Assembly: GCA_947311835.1 (NCBI GenBank)
Contig: CAMZLV010000163.1
Coordinates: 1-42,777, forward strand
Direction of reading: 5' to 3'
Source: an uncultured Lutibacter sp.
GTDB taxonomy: Bacteria > Bacteroidota > Bacteroidia > Flavobacteriales > Flavobacteriaceae
DNA: 42,777 nucleotides
In this document: positions 34,630-42,777 of the stretch, one piece after another
Layout: each line of letters starts with the position of its first letter
Position numbering within the stretch: the first letter of the stretch is position 1
Notes under the pieces: generated by a model
What the model saw: the letters and a program-made list of their open reading frames with translations, nothing else
What the model was told of the DNA's origin: nothing
Database searches by the model: none
Translations under genes and position numbers: made by a program

Positions 34630-35817
34630 ATGAAACTAACTAAATTCCTTTTCTTTTTCAGTACAATCGTATTTGTTTCTTGTAACAAAGAAGTAAGTAC
34701 TACTATTTCAATCACCAATAATTTAGATATTCCAAGGACTTTTGAAACGGTTGAATTGTCAAAATCTGATTTAAAGTTATCAGAAAAAGATAATTTAGAA
34801 GACTACGGATTGGTAGATACTAAACAAAAACCACAAACGGTACAATATGTTGACACTAATAATGATGGAAAAGCAAATGTATTATTGTTTCAACCCGAAA
34901 TAAATTCTAATGAACACTCTAATTTTACTTTGATAAAAAAAGAAAAGAAAACTAATGAAGAATTGGTTTGTTATTCGCGTTTTGTACCCGAACGTACCGA
35001 TGATTACGCTTGGGAAAATGATAAAGTTGCTTTTAGAGTGTACGGCCCAACGGCACAAAAAATGAAAGAAGATGGAGTAGAAGGAGGAACATTATCAAGT
35101 GGAGTAGATTGTTGGTTAAAACGAGTAGAATACCCAATTATTAATAAATGGTATAAAAAATATGCCGATAAAACAGGTACATATCATGTAGATACAGGTG
35201 AAGGGCTAGATAATTATCATGTTGGTGTTAGCAGAGGTTGTGGAGGAATATCAGTAAAAGTAGACTCAATATATTACAATTCTAAAAACTTTATCAACTA
35301 TAAAACCATTACTACAGGACCAATAAGAACACAGTTTTTAGTAGAATATGCTATTTGGGATGCAAAAGGAAAACAGATTAAAGAAAGTAGAATAATTACG
35401 TTAGACAAAGGAAATAATCTATCAAAATTCGAAATTACGTTGGATGGTACTAACACGGCTTCTATCGGATTAACTTTACATAAAAACGATGGTATAATAA
35501 CTACTGATAAAGAAAACGGCTTTATAAGTTATTGGGAAAATTTAGATGATTCGGAATTAGGAACTGGAGTTGTGTTAGCAAATAAAGAAGATATTATTGA
35601 TTTAGAGGTATATGAGAACGAAAAAGAAGAGGTGAAAAATCAATATGTAAAAGTTAAAATTTATAACAAAAAACTGACATATTATGCAGGTTTTGGATGG
35701 AAAAAAAGCAATCAATTTAAGAATATAAAGCAATGGAATGCCTATTTAAAGACGTTTTCAAAACGTCTTAAATCACCTTTATCTGTATCAATCATGAGTC
35801 AAACTATTTACAATTAA
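34630..35817 (+). CDS. DUF4861-family lipoprotein
   Basis: A 395-residue predicted periplasmic lipoprotein (lipobox FVSCNKE, Cys18). The core RFVPERTDDYAWENDKVAFR (about 117-136), followed by VYGPTAQ, and the GTYHVDTGEGLDNYHVG and GVSRGCGGISV segments are typical of DUF4861. The middle and C-terminal parts look like beta-sandwich sequence. Proteins of this family recur in PULs for uronate-containing marine polysaccharides. I recall, without being able to confirm it here, an oligosaccharide dehydratase from an ulvan PUL that may be related and that makes unsaturated uronate ends; such a role would feed GH88. This remains a hypothesis. Confidence 0.8.
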   Translation: MKLTKFLFFFSTIVFVSCNKEVSTTISITNNLDIPRTFETVELSKSDLKLSEKDNLEDYGLVDTKQKPQTVQYVDTNNDGKANVLLFQPEINSNEHSNFTLIKKEKKTNEELVCYSRFVPERTDDYAWENDKVAFRVYGPTAQKMKEDGVEGGTLSSGVDCWLKRVEYPIINKWYKKYADKTGTYHVDTGEGLDNYHVGVSRGCGGISVKVDSIYYNSKNFINYKTITTGPIRTQFLVEYAIWDAKGKQIKESRIITLDKGNNLSKFEITLDGTNTASIGLTLHKNDGIITTDKENGFISYWENLDDSELGTGVVLANKEDIIDLEVYENEKEEVKNQYVKVKIYNKKLTYYAGFGWKKSNQFKNIKQWNAYLKTFSKRLKSPLSVSIMSQTIYN

Positions 35818-35819
35818 TT

Positions 35820-36071
35820 ATGGCAACAGACACAAAAAAATATTGGAAAACCAATTTAAAATACTTAACCATTTTACTATCCATTTGGTTTGTGGTTTCC
35901 TTCGGATGTGGAATTTTATTTGTTGATGAACTCAATAATATAAAGTTAGGCGGATTTAAACTCGGGTTTTGGTTTGCACAACAAGGAGCAATTTATGTAT
36001 TTGTAATCTTGATTTTTGTGTATATTAAACTGATGAATGCTTTAGATGAAAAATATAATTTAAACGATTAA
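35820..36071 (+). CDS. DUF4212 small subunit of a sodium/solute symporter
   Basis: An 83-residue membrane protein with two predicted helices. KYWKTNLKYLTILLSIWFVV opens the first helix and FWFAQQGAIYVFVILIFVYI forms the second. The FGCGILF segment and FWFAQQG motif are hallmarks of DUF4212 proteins, which are encoded next to a VC_2705-type SSS transporter. It begins 2 bp after the DUF4861 stop and ends 2 bp before the large subunit, so the two subunits should be made together. Confidence 0.9.
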   Translation: MATDTKKYWKTNLKYLTILLSIWFVVSFGCGILFVDELNNIKLGGFKLGFWFAQQGAIYVFVILIFVYIKLMNALDEKYNLND

Positions 36072-36073
36072 TT

Positions 36074-37762
36074 ATGACTTTACAACTTTGGACATGGATT
36101 CTCGTAGGAATCACATTCGCTTTATATATCGGTATCGCCATTTGGTCAAGAGCATCATCTACAAAAGAGTTTTATGTAGCAGGAGGTGGAATTTCTCCAT
36201 TAGCCAACGGATTAGCAACTGCTGCCGATTGGATGTCTGCCGCATCTTTTATTTCAATGGCAGGATTAATATCCTTTAACGGTTACGATGGCTCTGTGTA
36301 CTTAATGGGTTGGACAGGAGGTTACGTGCTACTTGCACTACTTTTAGCGCCCTATTTACGAAAGTTTGGAAAATTTACTGTACCCGATTTTATCGGTGAT
36401 CGCTATTATTCTAATGTAGCAAGAACCGTTGCAGTAATTTGTGCTTTAATAGTATCATTTACATACGTTGCAGGACAAATGCGTGGTGTAGGTTTGGTGT
36501 TTTCTCGGTTTTTAGAAGTAGATATTAACACAGGAGTTATTATCGGAATGATTATCGTTTTATTCTATGCAGTACTTGGAGGAATGAAAGGTATTACCTA
36601 CACACAAGTTGCTCAATATTGCGTATTGATTTTTGCATTTATGGTACCTGCTATTTTTATTTCTATCCAAATGACAGGAAATCCAATTCCTCAATTAGGT
36701 TTTGGAAGTACAGATACAAATGGTATTTATTTGTTAGATAAATTAGATGGTTTACATCGAGAATTAGGGTTTCACGAATATACATCAGGTAGTAAATCTA
36801 CTATTGATGTCTTTTTTATTACAGCCGCTTTAATGGTTGGTACCGCAGGATTACCGCACGTAATTGTAAGATTTTTTACAGTTAAAAAAGTAAGTGATGC
36901 TCGTAAATCGGCAGGTTGGGCTTTATTATTTATCGCTATTTTATATACAACTGCTCCTGCAATTGCACTTTTTTCTAGAACTAATTTAATAGAAACAGTT
37001 AGCAATAAAGAATACAAAACATTACCACAATGGTTTTCTAATTGGGAAAAAACGGGCTTAATTCAATTTGATGATAAAAACGGAGATGGAAAAGTACAGT
37101 ACGTAGCCGATGCATCAAAAAACGAATTAAAAGTAGATAAAGATATTATGGTATTGGCAAATCCAGAAATTGCTAATTTACCAAATTGGGTAATCGCACT
37201 TGTTGCAGCAGGTGGTTTAGCCGCAGCCTTATCAACCGCAGCAGGTTTGTTGTTGGTTATTTCATCATCGGTATCACATGATTTAATCAAAAAAATGATC
37301 AATCCAAATATTTCAGAAAAAGGCGAATTAATTGCAGCACGTTTATCAGCAGTTGTAGCAGTAGTAGTTGCCGGATATTTTGGAATTCATCCACCAGATT
37401 TTGTCGCTGCCACAGTTGCCTTAGCATTTGGTTTGGCAGCAGCATCCTTTTTTCCTGCGATAATTTTAGGGATTTTTAATAAAAGAATGAATAAAGAAGG
37501 AGCGATTGCAGGAATGGTAGTTGGTATTTTACTAATGCTTTTTTATATGACAAAATTCAAATTCGGATGGTTTGGAGGAGGAAGTAAAGATAATTGGTGG
37601 TTTGGCATCTCGCCAGAAGGTTTTGGTACTGTTGCAATGTTAGTCAACTTCACTATATCTATAATCATTTCAAAATTTACACCTGCACCACCAGAAGAAG
37701 TTCAAGACTTGGTAGAAAATATTAGAATTCCGTCAGGAGTAGGATCAGCATCAACACATTAA
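36074..37762 (+). CDS. sodium:solute symporter, VC_2705/ActP-like large subunit
   Basis: SSS-family inner-membrane transporter of 562 residues with about 13 predicted helices. The motifs STKEFYVAGGGISPLANGLA and AADWMSAASFISMAG near the N-terminus are shared with acetate permease-like members. A hydrophilic loop near residues 335-355 carries an EF-hand-like DDKNGDGKVQ sequence. VC_2705 relatives pair with DUF4212, and that partner gene is directly upstream. Transport of a small organic acid (acetate, lactate or a uronate breakdown product) is plausible, but the substrate is not evident. Confidence 0.9.
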   Translation: MTLQLWTWILVGITFALYIGIAIWSRASSTKEFYVAGGGISPLANGLATAADWMSAASFISMAGLISFNGYDGSVYLMGWTGGYVLLALLLAPYLRKFGKFTVPDFIGDRYYSNVARTVAVICALIVSFTYVAGQMRGVGLVFSRFLEVDINTGVIIGMIIVLFYAVLGGMKGITYTQVAQYCVLIFAFMVPAIFISIQMTGNPIPQLGFGSTDTNGIYLLDKLDGLHRELGFHEYTSGSKSTIDVFFITAALMVGTAGLPHVIVRFFTVKKVSDARKSAGWALLFIAILYTTAPAIALFSRTNLIETVSNKEYKTLPQWFSNWEKTGLIQFDDKNGDGKVQYVADASKNELKVDKDIMVLANPEIANLPNWVIALVAAGGLAAALSTAAGLLLVISSSVSHDLIKKMINPNISEKGELIAARLSAVVAVVVAGYFGIHPPDFVAATVALAFGLAAASFFPAIILGIFNKRMNKEGAIAGMVVGILLMLFYMTKFKFGWFGGGSKDNWWFGISPEGFGTVAMLVNFTISIIISKFTPAPPEEVQDLVENIRIPSGVGSASTH

Positions 37763-37773
37763 AAATATAAAAT

Positions 37774-39363
37774 ATGATACAAATTATCTCATTTATTGGC
37801 TTTACAGCCTTAGTAGCAATTATTGCGTATATAGCAACACGTAAAACAGATGAAAACTCTGCTGACGGATATTTTTTAGGAGGAAGAAGTTTAACTGCCG
37901 TTGTTATTGCAGGTTCTTTATTGTTAACAAATTTATCGACAGAACAATTGGTAGGATTAAACGGAGCCGCTTATAAAGAAGGACTTTTGGTAATGACTTG
38001 GGAAACCTTAGCCGCAATTGCCATAGTAATTACAGCATTATTTTTATTGCCACGGTATTTAAAAGGAGGTATTACAACCGTTCCACAATTTTTAGAAAAA
38101 CGATACGATGCTCAAACAAAACGCATAACTTCAATTTTGTTTTTAGCAGGCTATGTAATTATCTTTTTACCCATTGTTTTATATTCAGGTGCGTTGGCTT
38201 TAAACGGAATGTTTGGTATCCCAGAACTTTTAGGGGTATCAGAAGAAACCGCTTTATGGATTACCGTTTGGGGAATAGGAATTGTAGGTTCTATTTATGC
38301 AATTTTTGGAGGATTAAAAGCCGTAGCAGTTTCTGATTTAATCAATGCAGTTGGTTTGTTAATAGGAGGTGTTTTAATTCCGTATTTTGGATTAAAACTC
38401 ATAGGAGATGGAAATATGATGACAGGTTTAAATACTTTGATGACCTCACAACCAGAAAGATTCAATTCAATTGGTAGCGAAAGTTCTTCGATTCCGTTTT
38501 CAACATTTTTTACAGGTATGATGTTGGTGCAAGTTTTTTATTGGGGAACAAACCAAGCCATTATACAACGTGCATTAGGAGCCGTAAATTTAAAAGAAGG
38601 TCAAAAAGGGTTAATGTTGGCATCATTTATAAAAATATTAGGGCCTATTATTGTAGTGTTACCAGGAATGATAGCCTTTTATTTGTTTGGAGGTGAATTA
38701 GAAAATGCAGACAAAGCGTACCCAATGCTAGTAAATAAAGTTTTACCAACCTATTTAATTGGTTTTTTTGCAGCAGTGTTGTTTGGTGCTATTTTAAGTT
38801 CGTTTAATAGTGGTCTAAATAGTTCGGTTACCTTATTTGGAGTAGATTTATACCGTCCCTTTTTTAATAAAGAAGCATCAGAAGAACAAGTCGTAAAAGC
38901 AGGAAAAAAATTCGGAATTGGTTTGGCAATTTTTGCGATGTTAATTGCTCCAATGATAGCAAAATTCCCAGGAGGATTGTTTGCTTATTTACAAGAAGCA
39001 AATGGCGCGTATAGTATTCCTATCTTAACCATTATTGTAGTTGGTTACTTGACCAAATACGTACCTGCAAAAGCAGCAAAAATAGGTTTGGCATCTGGAG
39101 TTGTATTATATATTATCAGTCAGTTTATATTAAAACCCTATGTATTTGGTACCGATAACTATCCGCATTTTTTACACGTAATGTTTATATTGTTTGTGTT
39201 TAATGTGATAATTATGTTATTAATAGGAAAAGTATCACCAAGAGAAACGCCATATATACAAGAGTATACTAAAGAAGTAGATATTACACCTTGGAAATAT
39301 GTTAAACCTGTAGGAATAGCAATTTCAATTATTGTGATTAGTGTTTATGTGTATTTTTCGTAA
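37774..39363 (+). CDS. SSS-family sodium:sugar symporter (SGLT-like)
   Basis: Second SSS transporter of the operon, 529 residues with about 14 predicted helices. TDENSADGYFLGGRSLTAVV and LLLTNLSTEQLVGLNGAAYK match the SGLT/YidK branch rather than the ActP branch. The central SSFNSGLNSSVTLFGVDLY motif is standard for sugar symporters of this type. It ends the catabolic operon and is followed by a hairpin terminator. The cargo could be a released monosaccharide such as glucose, xylose, or a uronic acid; the sequence does not say which. Confidence 0.9.
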   Translation: MIQIISFIGFTALVAIIAYIATRKTDENSADGYFLGGRSLTAVVIAGSLLLTNLSTEQLVGLNGAAYKEGLLVMTWETLAAIAIVITALFLLPRYLKGGITTVPQFLEKRYDAQTKRITSILFLAGYVIIFLPIVLYSGALALNGMFGIPELLGVSEETALWITVWGIGIVGSIYAIFGGLKAVAVSDLINAVGLLIGGVLIPYFGLKLIGDGNMMTGLNTLMTSQPERFNSIGSESSSIPFSTFFTGMMLVQVFYWGTNQAIIQRALGAVNLKEGQKGLMLASFIKILGPIIVVLPGMIAFYLFGGELENADKAYPMLVNKVLPTYLIGFFAAVLFGAILSSFNSGLNSSVTLFGVDLYRPFFNKEASEEQVVKAGKKFGIGLAIFAMLIAPMIAKFPGGLFAYLQEANGAYSIPILTIIVVGYLTKYVPAKAAKIGLASGVVLYIISQFILKPYVFGTDNYPHFLHVMFILFVFNVIIMLLIGKVSPRETPYIQEYTKEVDITPWKYVKPVGIAISIIVISVYVYFS

Positions 39364-39379
39364 GAAAAAGAAGTATAAT

Positions 39380-39415
39380 AATAAAAGGAGCGTTTTTTAA
39401 CACTCCTTTTATTTT
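39380..39415. terminator. bidirectional terminator between symporter and ssb genes
   Basis: An 11-bp perfect stem (39380-39390 with 39403-39413) has a 12-nt loop that is T-rich on the + strand, and T residues follow at 39412-39415. It lies between the convergent end of the catabolic operon and the ssb gene and can serve both strands. Confidence 0.75.
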
Positions 39416-39433
39416 CATAGCAAAGTTCCCTTT

Positions 39434-39769
39434 TTAGCTCTTACCAAGCATTACTATTTCATTGCATACAACTTCTGTAATATATCGTTTATTACCATCT
39501 TTATCATCCCAACTTCTTGAGGTTAATTTACCGTCAATAGCAATTTGACTTCCTTTTTCTAGGTATTTTTCTACAATTTCAGCAGTTTTATTCCAAGCCA
39601 CAATGTTAGTCCATTGCGTGTCGGTAACACGTTCGCCTTGTGCATTTTTATACGATTCATTTGTAGCAAGTGAAAATTTTGCTAGTTTTTTTCCACTATC
39701 TAAAGTGATGATTTCAGGATTGTTTCCTAAATTTCCGATTAACTGTACTTTGTTTCTTAACGTACTCAT
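39434..39769 (-). CDS. ssb: single-stranded DNA-binding protein, short form
   Basis: OB-fold SSB of 111 residues: LRNKVQLIGNLGNNPEI at the N-terminus, then KLAKFSLATNESYK and TQWTNIVAWNKTAEIVEKYL, with GSQIAIDGKLTSRSWDD. The protein stops right after the OB-fold (EIVMLGKS) and lacks the disordered acidic tail that recruits partner proteins in the essential replication SSB. It may therefore be an accessory SSB paralogue, as found in many flavobacteria. It is not functionally tied to the PUL. Confidence 0.93.
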   Translation of the reverse strand: MSTLRNKVQLIGNLGNNPEIITLDSGKKLAKFSLATNESYKNAQGERVTDTQWTNIVAWNKTAEIVEKYLEKGSQIAIDGKLTSRSWDDKDGNKRYITEVVCNEIVMLGKS

Positions 39770-39966
39770 AAGATAAGGTTTTAAACACTTCGTTTTTACT
39801 TAGTGTAGGTTTATATAAATTTTGTTTTGTCAATTCGTTTTGACACTGCAAAAGTGCAATAGGTTTATAGTTTTTATTGGTTGTTAAACGGTTACTTTCG
39901 GTAGTAAATGAATGAAATCGACTACATTCGAATAAATTACGTATATTTATACATTAAAAAATACAG

Positions 39967-40317
39967 ATGGAATCACAAAAATGCTTAGAGTGTAACGAAC
40001 CTTTTAAAGGTAGAATAGACAAGAAATTTTGTTCAGATTATTGTAGAAATACGTATAATAATAAAATTGATAAAGAGAGTAAAAATATGATTCGCAATGT
40101 AAATTATCGTTTGCGAAAAAACTATAAAACACTGTGTACGCTTAATATATCTGGAAAAACAAAAGTTACGAGAGTAAAGTTGCTAAGCAATAATTTTGAT
40201 TTCAACACATTTACATCAATCTACACAACCAAAACAGGAAACACTTATTACTATGTATATGATCAAGGATATTTGCAGTTAGAAAATGATTACTATTTAC
40301 TAATTAAAAGAGATTAA
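39967..40317 (+). CDS. small zinc-ribbon protein, conserved hypothetical
   Basis: A 116-residue protein with a treble-clef zinc-binding motif at the N-terminus: CLECNEPF (Cys5, Cys8) and FCSDYCRN (Cys20, Cys24). The short basic region that follows is rich in Asn and Lys. The C-terminal half (about 55-116) appears to be a small mixed alpha/beta domain ending in YVYDQGYLQLENDYYLLIKR. This combination is familiar from flavobacterial hypothetical proteins but has no known function. It lies 4 bp upstream of the M28 peptidase gene and probably shares its transcript. Confidence 0.75.
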   Translation: MESQKCLECNEPFKGRIDKKFCSDYCRNTYNNKIDKESKNMIRNVNYRLRKNYKTLCTLNISGKTKVTRVKLLSNNFDFNTFTSIYTTKTGNTYYYVYDQGYLQLENDYYLLIKRD

Positions 40318-40321
40318 TATT

Positions 40322-42625
40322 ATGAAATTTAAATACGCAAAAGCATTTTCTATTTTAATAATAACAGCAACTGTATTTTATAGTTTTGTTTCATTATTAC
40401 CTTCAAATATTAGTGATGAGTCAACTTCTTTAACTAAATTTTCAACCGAAAGAGCATTAATTCATTTAAAACAAATCACTAAAAAACCGCATTTTGTTGG
40501 AACTAAAGAACACAAAATTGTTAGAGAATATTTAGTAAATCAATTAGAGAAGTTAGGTTTAGACGTTGAAATTCAAGAGCAATTTGCAATCAATAGCAAG
40601 TGGAAAGCTGCTGTAAATACGATTAATATTATTGCAAAAATTAAGGGTTCTGAGCCGAATAATAAGGCTTTATTATTACTTTCTCATTATGATTCTGCTG
40701 TACATTCATCCTATGGCGCAAGCGATGCAGGAAGTGGTATCGTAACCATTTTAGAAGGTGTTCGTGCATTTTTAGAAACTAATAAAACGCCTAAAAACGA
40801 TATTATTATTTTATTTTCTGATGCTGAAGAAGTTGGGTTGTTGGGTGCAGAAGCCTTTGTAAAACACCACAAATGGACTAATAACGTTGGTTTAGTGCTA
40901 AATTTTGAAGCAAGAGGAAGTGGAGGGCCAAGTTATATGTTGCTCGAAACAAATGGTGGAAATAAAGAACTTATTAAAGCTTTTAATAAAGCGAAACCTA
41001 ACTTTCCAGTTGCTAATTCGTTGATGTATAGTATTTATAAAATGCTGCCAAACGATACTGATTTAACTGTTTTTAGAGAAAAGGCAAACATTAACGGTTT
41101 CAATTTTGCATTTATTGATGATCATTTTGATTACCATACTGCACAAGATACATATAGTAGATTAGATAGAAATACACTTGAGCAACAAGGCGATTATTTA
41201 ACAACAATGTTAACTTATTTTTCTGATGCTAATCTAGACCTTTTAAACTCAACAACAGATGATGTTTATTTTTCGTTTCCTAAACTTGGCTTAGTTACTT
41301 ATCCTTTTTCATGGGTTTTACCGATGCTTATTAGTGCTGTTACCTTGTTTTTAATATTCTTGTTTATAGGAATCAAACAAAAAAAATTATTAGTAAGAGA
41401 AATTTTACAAGGGTTTATTCCTTTTTCACTTTCGTTAATTATAGTTTCCCTTTTTACCAATTACGGTATGAGGGTGATTAATAAATGGTATCCACAATAC
41501 ACCGAAATTTTACACGGTTTTACTTATAATGGTCACTGGTATATCGTTTTTTTCACAGCATTAACACTTGCTTTTTTATTTTGGATTTACACTGAACATT
41601 TTAAAAATTATGACGTAAAAAACCTTTTAATCGCTCCAATTTTTATTTGGCTGTTAATCAATTTAATGATCACTATAAAACTTAAAGGAGCAGGTTTTTT
41701 TATTTTTCCTGTGTTTCTTTCTTTATTTTCATTGATGGTTTTATTCTCATCCATAAAATCTGAAGTTAAATTGATTGTCATTACTATTTTGTCAATACCA
41801 ACATTAATAGTTTTTGTCCCTTTAATTAAAATGTTTCCTGTTGGTTTAGGGCTCAAATTATTGCCTATTAGTACCGTTTTTACTGTTTTGCTATTTGGGT
41901 TGTTGCTTCCTATTTTTCACCTTATTAAAAACACTAAAAAGCTAAGTTTTTTATTTTTAATTTTAGGTGTTTTAGCCTTTGTAAGTGCTTCTTTAAAGTC
42001 AAGTTACTCATCTGTAAGAAAACAACCAACAAGTTTAGTGTATTATTTAGATGCAGATAAAAACCAAGCATATTGGGCGAGTTATGAAAACACAATTAAT
42101 GAGTATAATAAGGCGTATCTAACAACAAATCCAACTAAAGGAAGTTTTACAAACGATGTTACCGCAAGTAAATACTTCTCAAAATACAAACTGTATAAAC
42201 AAACAGAAGTTATTGATTTAAAAACACCAATAATAACGAAATTACTAGACACTATTGAAGGAAGTATAAGGCATATTAAGTTGCAAATTCAATCAGCAAG
42301 AAACGCAAATAGAATAGAGATTTTGACTAAAAACAATATTTCTTTTAAAACCTTTAAAATAAATGATGAAGATGCAAATTCTATCTTCTATATAAAAAAG
42401 CGTAAAAGTATATTAACATACTATTTTACTAAACCTAATGAAATCATAAATTTAGAGTTTTCTACACCTGAAGAAATGAAGATACACTTTGAAGTACAAG
42501 ATGTAAAATACGATTTATTCACCAACACTCAACTAAACGTTAAGCCAAGAAAAAACCAAAGTTTTATACCAACTCCTTTTGTGATTAATGATGCTACTAT
42601 TGTAAAAAAGGAAGTTAAGTTTTAG
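40322..42625 (+). CDS. M28-family zinc metallopeptidase with membrane domain
   Basis: A 767-residue membrane-anchored aminopeptidase-like protein. An N-terminal signal anchor (about 8-27) precedes an M28 peptidase domain (about 40-300). The zinc ligands appear complete: His122 in LSHYDS, Asp135 in GASDAGSG, catalytic Glu169 with ligand Glu170 in DAEEVGLLGA, Glu196 in NFEARG and His272 in DYHTAQDT. Residues about 325-565 hold some eight or nine hydrophobic segments, and a soluble C-terminal domain of about 200 residues follows. The layout resembles the Fxna/YPR-type M28 peptidases. It converges on pyruvate kinase with a 4-bp gap and is unrelated to glycan use. Confidence 0.9.
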   Translation: MKFKYAKAFSILIITATVFYSFVSLLPSNISDESTSLTKFSTERALIHLKQITKKPHFVGTKEHKIVREYLVNQLEKLGLDVEIQEQFAINSKWKAAVNTINIIAKIKGSEPNNKALLLLSHYDSAVHSSYGASDAGSGIVTILEGVRAFLETNKTPKNDIIILFSDAEEVGLLGAEAFVKHHKWTNNVGLVLNFEARGSGGPSYMLLETNGGNKELIKAFNKAKPNFPVANSLMYSIYKMLPNDTDLTVFREKANINGFNFAFIDDHFDYHTAQDTYSRLDRNTLEQQGDYLTTMLTYFSDANLDLLNSTTDDVYFSFPKLGLVTYPFSWVLPMLISAVTLFLIFLFIGIKQKKLLVREILQGFIPFSLSLIIVSLFTNYGMRVINKWYPQYTEILHGFTYNGHWYIVFFTALTLAFLFWIYTEHFKNYDVKNLLIAPIFIWLLINLMITIKLKGAGFFIFPVFLSLFSLMVLFSSIKSEVKLIVITILSIPTLIVFVPLIKMFPVGLGLKLLPISTVFTVLLFGLLLPIFHLIKNTKKLSFLFLILGVLAFVSASLKSSYSSVRKQPTSLVYYLDADKNQAYWASYENTINEYNKAYLTTNPTKGSFTNDVTASKYFSKYKLYKQTEVIDLKTPIITKLLDTIEGSIRHIKLQIQSARNANRIEILTKNNISFKTFKINDEDANSIFYIKKRKSILTYYFTKPNEIINLEFSTPEEMKIHFEVQDVKYDLFTNTQLNVKPRKNQSFIPTPFVINDATIVKKEVKF

Positions 42626-42629
42626 TGAT

Positions 42630-42777
42630 TTATTTTAACTGTGTTAAGCGCATTGTATTTACCATTCCTTTTTCTTTTACAGGCATTGATGAAAGGGTGA
42701 TGATTAAATCACCTTTTTCTACATAACCTTGATGTTCTGCAATTTTATTAAGGTCTTTTATGGTTTGATCTGTAGAT
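42630..42777 (-). CDS. pyk: pyruvate kinase, C-terminal end (partial)
   Basis: The last 48 codons and the TAA stop of a gene that continues beyond the right edge. The visible protein includes EHQGYVEKGDLIITLSSMPV and KEKGMVNTMRLTQLK at the end. The GDLIITLSSMP-x-GMVNTMRL pattern is the final beta-strand region of pyruvate kinase. The 5' part lies outside the window. Confidence 0.85.
   Translation of the reverse strand, partial: STDQTIKDLNKIAEHQGYVEKGDLIITLSSMPVKEKGMVNTMRLTQLK

Noticed and set aside
267..39363. Ulvan utilization locus
   Set aside because: Rhamnose, uronate, GH78, GH88 and GH3 functions would fit, but no sulfatase or recognised ulvan lyase is present in the window. It is kept only as an alternative.
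1..42777. CRISPR array, tRNA/rRNA genes, insertion sequences or prophage
   Set aside because: No regularly spaced repeats, cloverleaf sequences, transposase or integrase genes, or phage structural genes were found.

Overview
The window looks like a chromosomal segment from a marine-type Flavobacteriaceae (Bacteroidota). The DNA is very AT-rich, there is a SusC/SusD pair, several lipoproteins carry Bacteroidota-style signal peptides, the -7 promoter elements resemble TAnnTTTG, and Shine-Dalgarno sites are mostly absent. No tRNA, rRNA, CRISPR array, phage or insertion sequence was seen.

About 39 kb forms one polysaccharide utilization locus (PUL) for a polymer that appears to contain L-rhamnose and a hexuronic acid. 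Block 1 (+ strand, 267-10625) has SusC, SusD, a hairpin terminator, a large FG-GAP/ASPIC-UnbV lipoprotein and a GH3 glycosidase. Block 2 (- strand, 20897 down to 10692) has a PhyH-type dioxygenase, a creatininase-family hydrolase, an aldo/keto reductase, the rhamnose symporter RhaT, a NodB-like/esterase fusion, a PL14/PL20-like polysaccharide lyase lipoprotein, a GH78 alpha-L-rhamnosidase and a GH88 unsaturated glucuronyl hydrolase. A GntR regulator with a sugar-binding-like C-terminal domain lies at 21025-22059 (-). Block 3 (+ strand, 22233-39363) holds the catabolic genes: rhamnose isomerase, rhamnulokinase, a fused rhamnulose-1-P aldolase/lactaldehyde dehydrogenase, lactate dehydrogenase, a three-part TRAP transporter, KdgK, KdgA, KduI, KduD, a DUF4861 lipoprotein, a DUF4212/SSS symporter pair and a second SSS symporter. 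The right end (39434-42777) is ordinary chromosome: a small SSB, a zinc-ribbon protein, an M28 metallopeptidase with a membrane domain, and the 3' end of pyruvate kinase.

The proposed flow is as follows. The lyase (and perhaps the DUF4861 protein) creates unsaturated uronate ends; esterases strip acyl groups; GH88, GH78 and GH3 release unsaturated uronate, rhamnose and a beta-linked hexose or pentose. Rhamnose enters by RhaT and is converted to DHAP plus lactaldehyde, then lactate, then pyruvate. The unsaturated uronate becomes 5-keto-4-deoxyuronate and passes through KduI, KduD, KdgK and KdgA to pyruvate and glyceraldehyde-3-P. No sulfatase is present, which argues against classical ulvan as the only substrate.

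The most interesting signals are: (i) a shared direct-repeat operator, ACAGGAT-N3-ACAGGAT, before all three blocks, always exactly 21 nt upstream of a TAnnTTTG-like -7 element; (ii) a lactate dehydrogenase gene whose conserved N-terminus is encoded but has no ATG/GTG/TTG start, next to a 10-bp tandem repeat; (iii) an unassigned PhyH/creatininase/AKR trio co-expressed with the glycan enzymes; (iv) a two-domain NodB/esterase protein with an altered metal motif; and (v) an enzyme set resembling that needed for a gellan-like or other non-sulfated glucuronate-rhamnose polymer.
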